Program-made: the position numbers and the translations under genes
Notes under the pieces: model-generated
What the model was told of the DNA's origin: nothing
The model's database searches: none
Seen by the model: the letters and a program-made list of their open reading frames with translations, nothing else
NCBI GenBank assembly: GCA_031213475.1
Contig: JARUPZ010000024.1
Location: forward strand, 930,001-994,000
DNA length: 64,000 nucleotides
Reading direction: 5' to 3'
Source of the DNA: Nereocystis luetkeana
Lineage: Eukaryota; Sar; Phaeophyceae; Laminariales; Laminariaceae
Shown here: positions 61,450-64,000 of the stretch, piece after piece
Layout: every line of letters begins with the position of its first letter
Numbering within the stretch: the first letter of the stretch is position 1

Positions 61450-61545
61450 AAACAACCTACCCCGGTGGCTTGGTAGGTGGCCCGCGTGCCTATCAAGACC
61501 AATTTCGTGGGTTCAAGTCTCACCGAGTGCATCCTCGTAGGCGCT
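61450..61545 (+). repeat. tRNA-related sequence, possibly a SINE head
   Basis: TGGCTTGGTAGGTGG resembles an internal A box. GTGGGTTCAAGTCTCAC forms a T-arm with a five-pair stem (one G-T) and a seven-base loop, matching a B box. A matching acceptor stem is not found, so a working tRNA is unlikely. Confidence 0.4.
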
Positions 61546-61725
61546 TTTTCTTGCATAATTTTGTTTTAGCGGAAAGCGCGAGAGCGTGAGTTAGCTACAT
61601 TCGATGAAAATCGACGGGGAGAGGAGCCCTATACGCGACAAAACATAAAGGCATGTACCCGGGGGGAAAAAGCGACGACACCTGTGACCACGACTTGTCC
61701 AGAAGGTCGCTGAGGGTAGAACCTC

Positions 61726-61990
61726 CTACGAGTTATGCTGGAAAGTAAAAGTGACGATAAAACAAACTATTAAGCGCCTACTGCAACTGTTAGAGGTGTC
61801 TCTATTAGGAGTTGGAACGCCGCTCCGTCTCGGAAGGGATGCGTAGTCAATGGTCAACTGACCAAGGTAAGCATCAGTCAGAAACATTGCCTCATCAGGC
61901 AAAAAAAGGGGCTGCAGCCTATCGTAGAACGCGTCAAAATCCTTGTAATCATTGTCCTCGTTAGTCACCAGGTATAAAATTCTTGCGTCA
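61726..61990 (-). CDS. Coding-like minus-strand frame, unidentified
   Basis: Reads LLIYDARILYLVTNEDNDYK, DFDAFYDRLQPLFLPDEAM and FLTDAYLGQLTIDYASLPRR. The last part overlaps a family-G repeat (TTGACCATTGACTACGCATC), so it may be transposon-derived. Confidence 0.25.
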
Positions 61991-62529
61991 TATATTAAAA
62001 GCTCGTCGCCCTTTCGTCTGCCCTTTCCCTCCCCCTCTCTTCCCCCCCCCCCCCCCCCCGTCTCCTCTCCTTTCCTCCCCCCGGATGCAGTTTGCATCGG
62101 GCACATATAAAACAGAACACTGGTCAGTTGTGCCGCGATACATTTTACGCTGACGAAATCGGCACACGACTTCAGGCAAAAATGCGGCGCCTCCGGCTTT
62201 TTGTTTTGGCAAACTCGCGGCCTCTCCCTTTCCCCCCTCTTCGAAGCGTTACGCATATATACGATGGCTTTGCCGTCGCCCCTTCCTTCACTCCCTGGAG
62301 AGAGACCTTTCACATACAAGCGCCACCCGCTACAGCCCCATCTTACAGCCCGCCTTGCCTCCCTGCCTCCTTCCGTCCGTCAGGAGTAACGGTACCGCTG
62401 CTATTTACCGATGGAGTTGTGCAGTAGTTACCGCTCTGGTTACCGTTACTGCTGAAACCCTTCTACTACTGCACTGTGCAGGAACGAAACGTTTCAGTCT
62501 ACTAACAAGTACCGTCGTCTCTCAAACGG

Positions 62530-62770
62530 GGGTGCAGTCCTAAAAGGAGGTTGAGGTAACCGTTACGGTCACAGTTACGGTTTCTGTTACGGTTACCGCT
62601 ACCGTTGCGAGTACGGTTACCGCTACGAGTACTGTTTCGGCAACCAATACCGGAACGGATGTCGCTACCGGTACTACGACTCGTTGTGGATACGGTTACC
62701 TCTACGGTTACCGCTACCGTCACTGGTACCGTTACCGCCGTGGTTACCGATACGAATACGGGTGCCACTA
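62530..62770. repeat. GGTTACCGCTAC degenerate array
   Basis: Six-base GTTACC/GTTACG words with GTACC variants, preceded by a family-A arm fragment (TGCAGTCCTAAAAGGAG at 62532). Confidence 0.85.
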
Positions 62771-62874
62771 CGTAGCGCCTAGTGGTCTCTTCTATCTCGG
62801 GTCCGGTTGGTGACGAGCTTGACGTCCCTGACTTCCGGGTAGTGCTCCTTGATAAGCATCTTTGTCCAGGCCTC
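62771..62874 (-). CDS. Exon-like sequence ending in a stop codon, unidentified
   Basis: On the minus strand ATTCAACACAG is followed by a frame reading SGIEAWTKMLIKEHYPEVRD then VKLVTNRTRDRRDH and TAG. Codon composition is coding-like and the acceptor is good. No family is recognised. It may be the last exon of a minus-strand gene entering from the right; upstream exons are not secure. Confidence 0.35.
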
Positions 62875-63170
62875 AATACCGCTCCTGTGTTGAATCATTC
62901 CGGTGTACTGTGAAGGCGTGTACCGAAGTTAGGTACCACAAGGGGATAGGGGATAAGACGGGGAATGGGGGGGTCAAATGAAACGCTGTACGTACGCACG
63001 TAGGGCGAGCGAATTGCGGTATGACAAATCACAGCGCCATAAATGCTGCGAGCTTGCTCTACAAGTCTTTGCAGTGCAGTGCAAGCGCAGTGTACGTAGC
63101 AGGTCTGCGTAGTAGACCTCGGGCCAGCCTCGATAACATTGTCAAAAATGGTCGATTTTACACCCTTCTA

Positions 63171-63288
63171 GCCTAAAACCCCGAAAGCCTCAGAGTTTTT
63201 CGGAAACAAGATGGTTGGCGCGATGAGGAGCTCGTACAACAGTAGTACTGGGAGCTGGGCTACGAGTACATCAACTATCATCTCCTTG
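63171..63288 (-). CDS. Exon-like sequence with hydrophobic C-terminal segment, unidentified
   Basis: On the minus strand TTTTTTTTTGTTCTTTGCCCAAG precedes EMIVDVLVAQLPVLLLYELL then IAPTILFPKNSEAFGVLG and TAG. The LxAQLPVLLLYELLI pattern is reminiscent of the last helix of TatC-type translocases, but this is one short motif. It could equally be a chance frame. Confidence 0.3.
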
Positions 63289-63869
63289 GGCAAAGAACAA
63301 AAAAAAACGCGGCGGCAGTTATCAAGTCTCGGCACGGAACGCACCATCCAAGTCTCGGCACGGAACGCACCATCCCCTATCTCCATAAAAACCTAAAGTG
63401 TAACCCGAACCGACCAGCGCAGGGGCTTTCCACGTGTGCGTGGGTGGCCCATGCCTTGCAACCATCGTTTCTTTCGTCCCGTTTCCCCTTTCACGCCCGA
63501 AATGAAGTCGATAGGGCGGACGGGCAGCATCGGCCAGAGGCCGAAAACAACTACGAGGTACGAGGTACCAGCTATCAACAGTACGGGGGGCTATGCCAGT
63601 CAGAACCCACCTTAAAGAAAAAAAACAAGCATCCCCCACATGCTTACTCACTGTTTTGATTTCTGACTACGATTACTACTTGCGTTCTCCCGCAACGGTA
63701 GTATTAGTAATGCGAAGGCGCGTTCGGGCGGCGATGGTTCACTGAAGTTCCTGCCTTATCACGGGCTTTCGACGGTATGTAGGGTATTGTTCGCTCTCCC
63801 ACGAACTTCATGGTTGGGGTATTACGTTACATGTTTTCGCTTGATTCCCGCTTCATGATCTGCCGTGCA

Positions 63870-64000
63870 ACTCTCAGGGAAGATATATGCCTGATCTGTA
63901 TGATCTGTACCATCTAATTCATTTTGTCGGGTGGGAGCCGTACAATTTGCATGAGCTATGAATAGATGGATAACACATGTTTACTGTGTTGGGGCTTGTA
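63870..64000. repeat. GATCT-rich dispersed repeat, copy 4, cut by window edge
   Basis: CTGATCTGTATGATCTGTAC followed by TGTCGGGTGGGAGCCGTAC. Confidence 0.55.

Noticed and set aside
61450-61545. Functional tRNA gene
   Set aside because: A T-arm is present but no matching seven-pair acceptor stem or credible anticodon arm is found.

Overview
This is a eukaryotic nuclear window. It has two multi-exon genes with GT-AG introns of 0.4 to 25 kb, GC-rich exons, and a large, very repeat-rich non-coding fraction. No tRNA, rRNA or bacterial operon structure is convincing. The combination of long introns, GTGAGT/GTGAGG donors, trinucleotide runs inside exons and dense miniature transposons would suit a stramenopile alga such as a brown alga. 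That is a low-confidence inference, because no marker gene fixes the lineage.

The two genes lie head to head, about 750 bp apart between start codons. On the minus strand, from 39026 leftwards to or past the left edge, is a globin-domain gene. Its candidate first exon (MGNASS, a myristoylation-type N-terminus) is at 38865-39026. Four phase-0 exons at 13342-10645 encode a flavohaemoglobin-like globin fold. Four exons at 6195-330 encode a long Gly/Ser/Ala-rich tail. All splice phases agree, giving about 990 residues. The position of the haem-binding proximal His is Ser. On the plus strand, 39775-56695, is a ribose-phosphate pyrophosphokinase (PRPP synthase) gene of nine exons, about 495 residues, with an organelle-type N-terminal presequence.

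Nearly everything else is repeats. The stretch 13.4-38.8 kb, a probable 25.5-kb first intron of the globin gene, holds a decayed LINE (15.8-17.5 kb) and many copies of two miniature inverted-repeat families. Family A has ends near CCCTTTTAGGAC, is flanked by TTAA and looks piggyBac-type. Family B has ends TTACGGGGGACC, is flanked by TA and looks Tc1/mariner-type. Nested insertions (A in B in B at 31.5-31.85 kb) show the target sites directly. At least ten other short dispersed families are seen more than once.

A recurring oddity is that introns of both genes carry tandem or degraded copies of the neighbouring exon end with its splice site, followed by a satellite private to that intron (CCGAAA, TAACG, TTG, GTTGAT, or an 18-mer CCGTTTCAACCATGCCAA). 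The right end (57-64 kb) holds a GTCGAC/poly-G array, a very long (ACT)n tract, GTTACC repeats and a few unassigned exon-like pieces.
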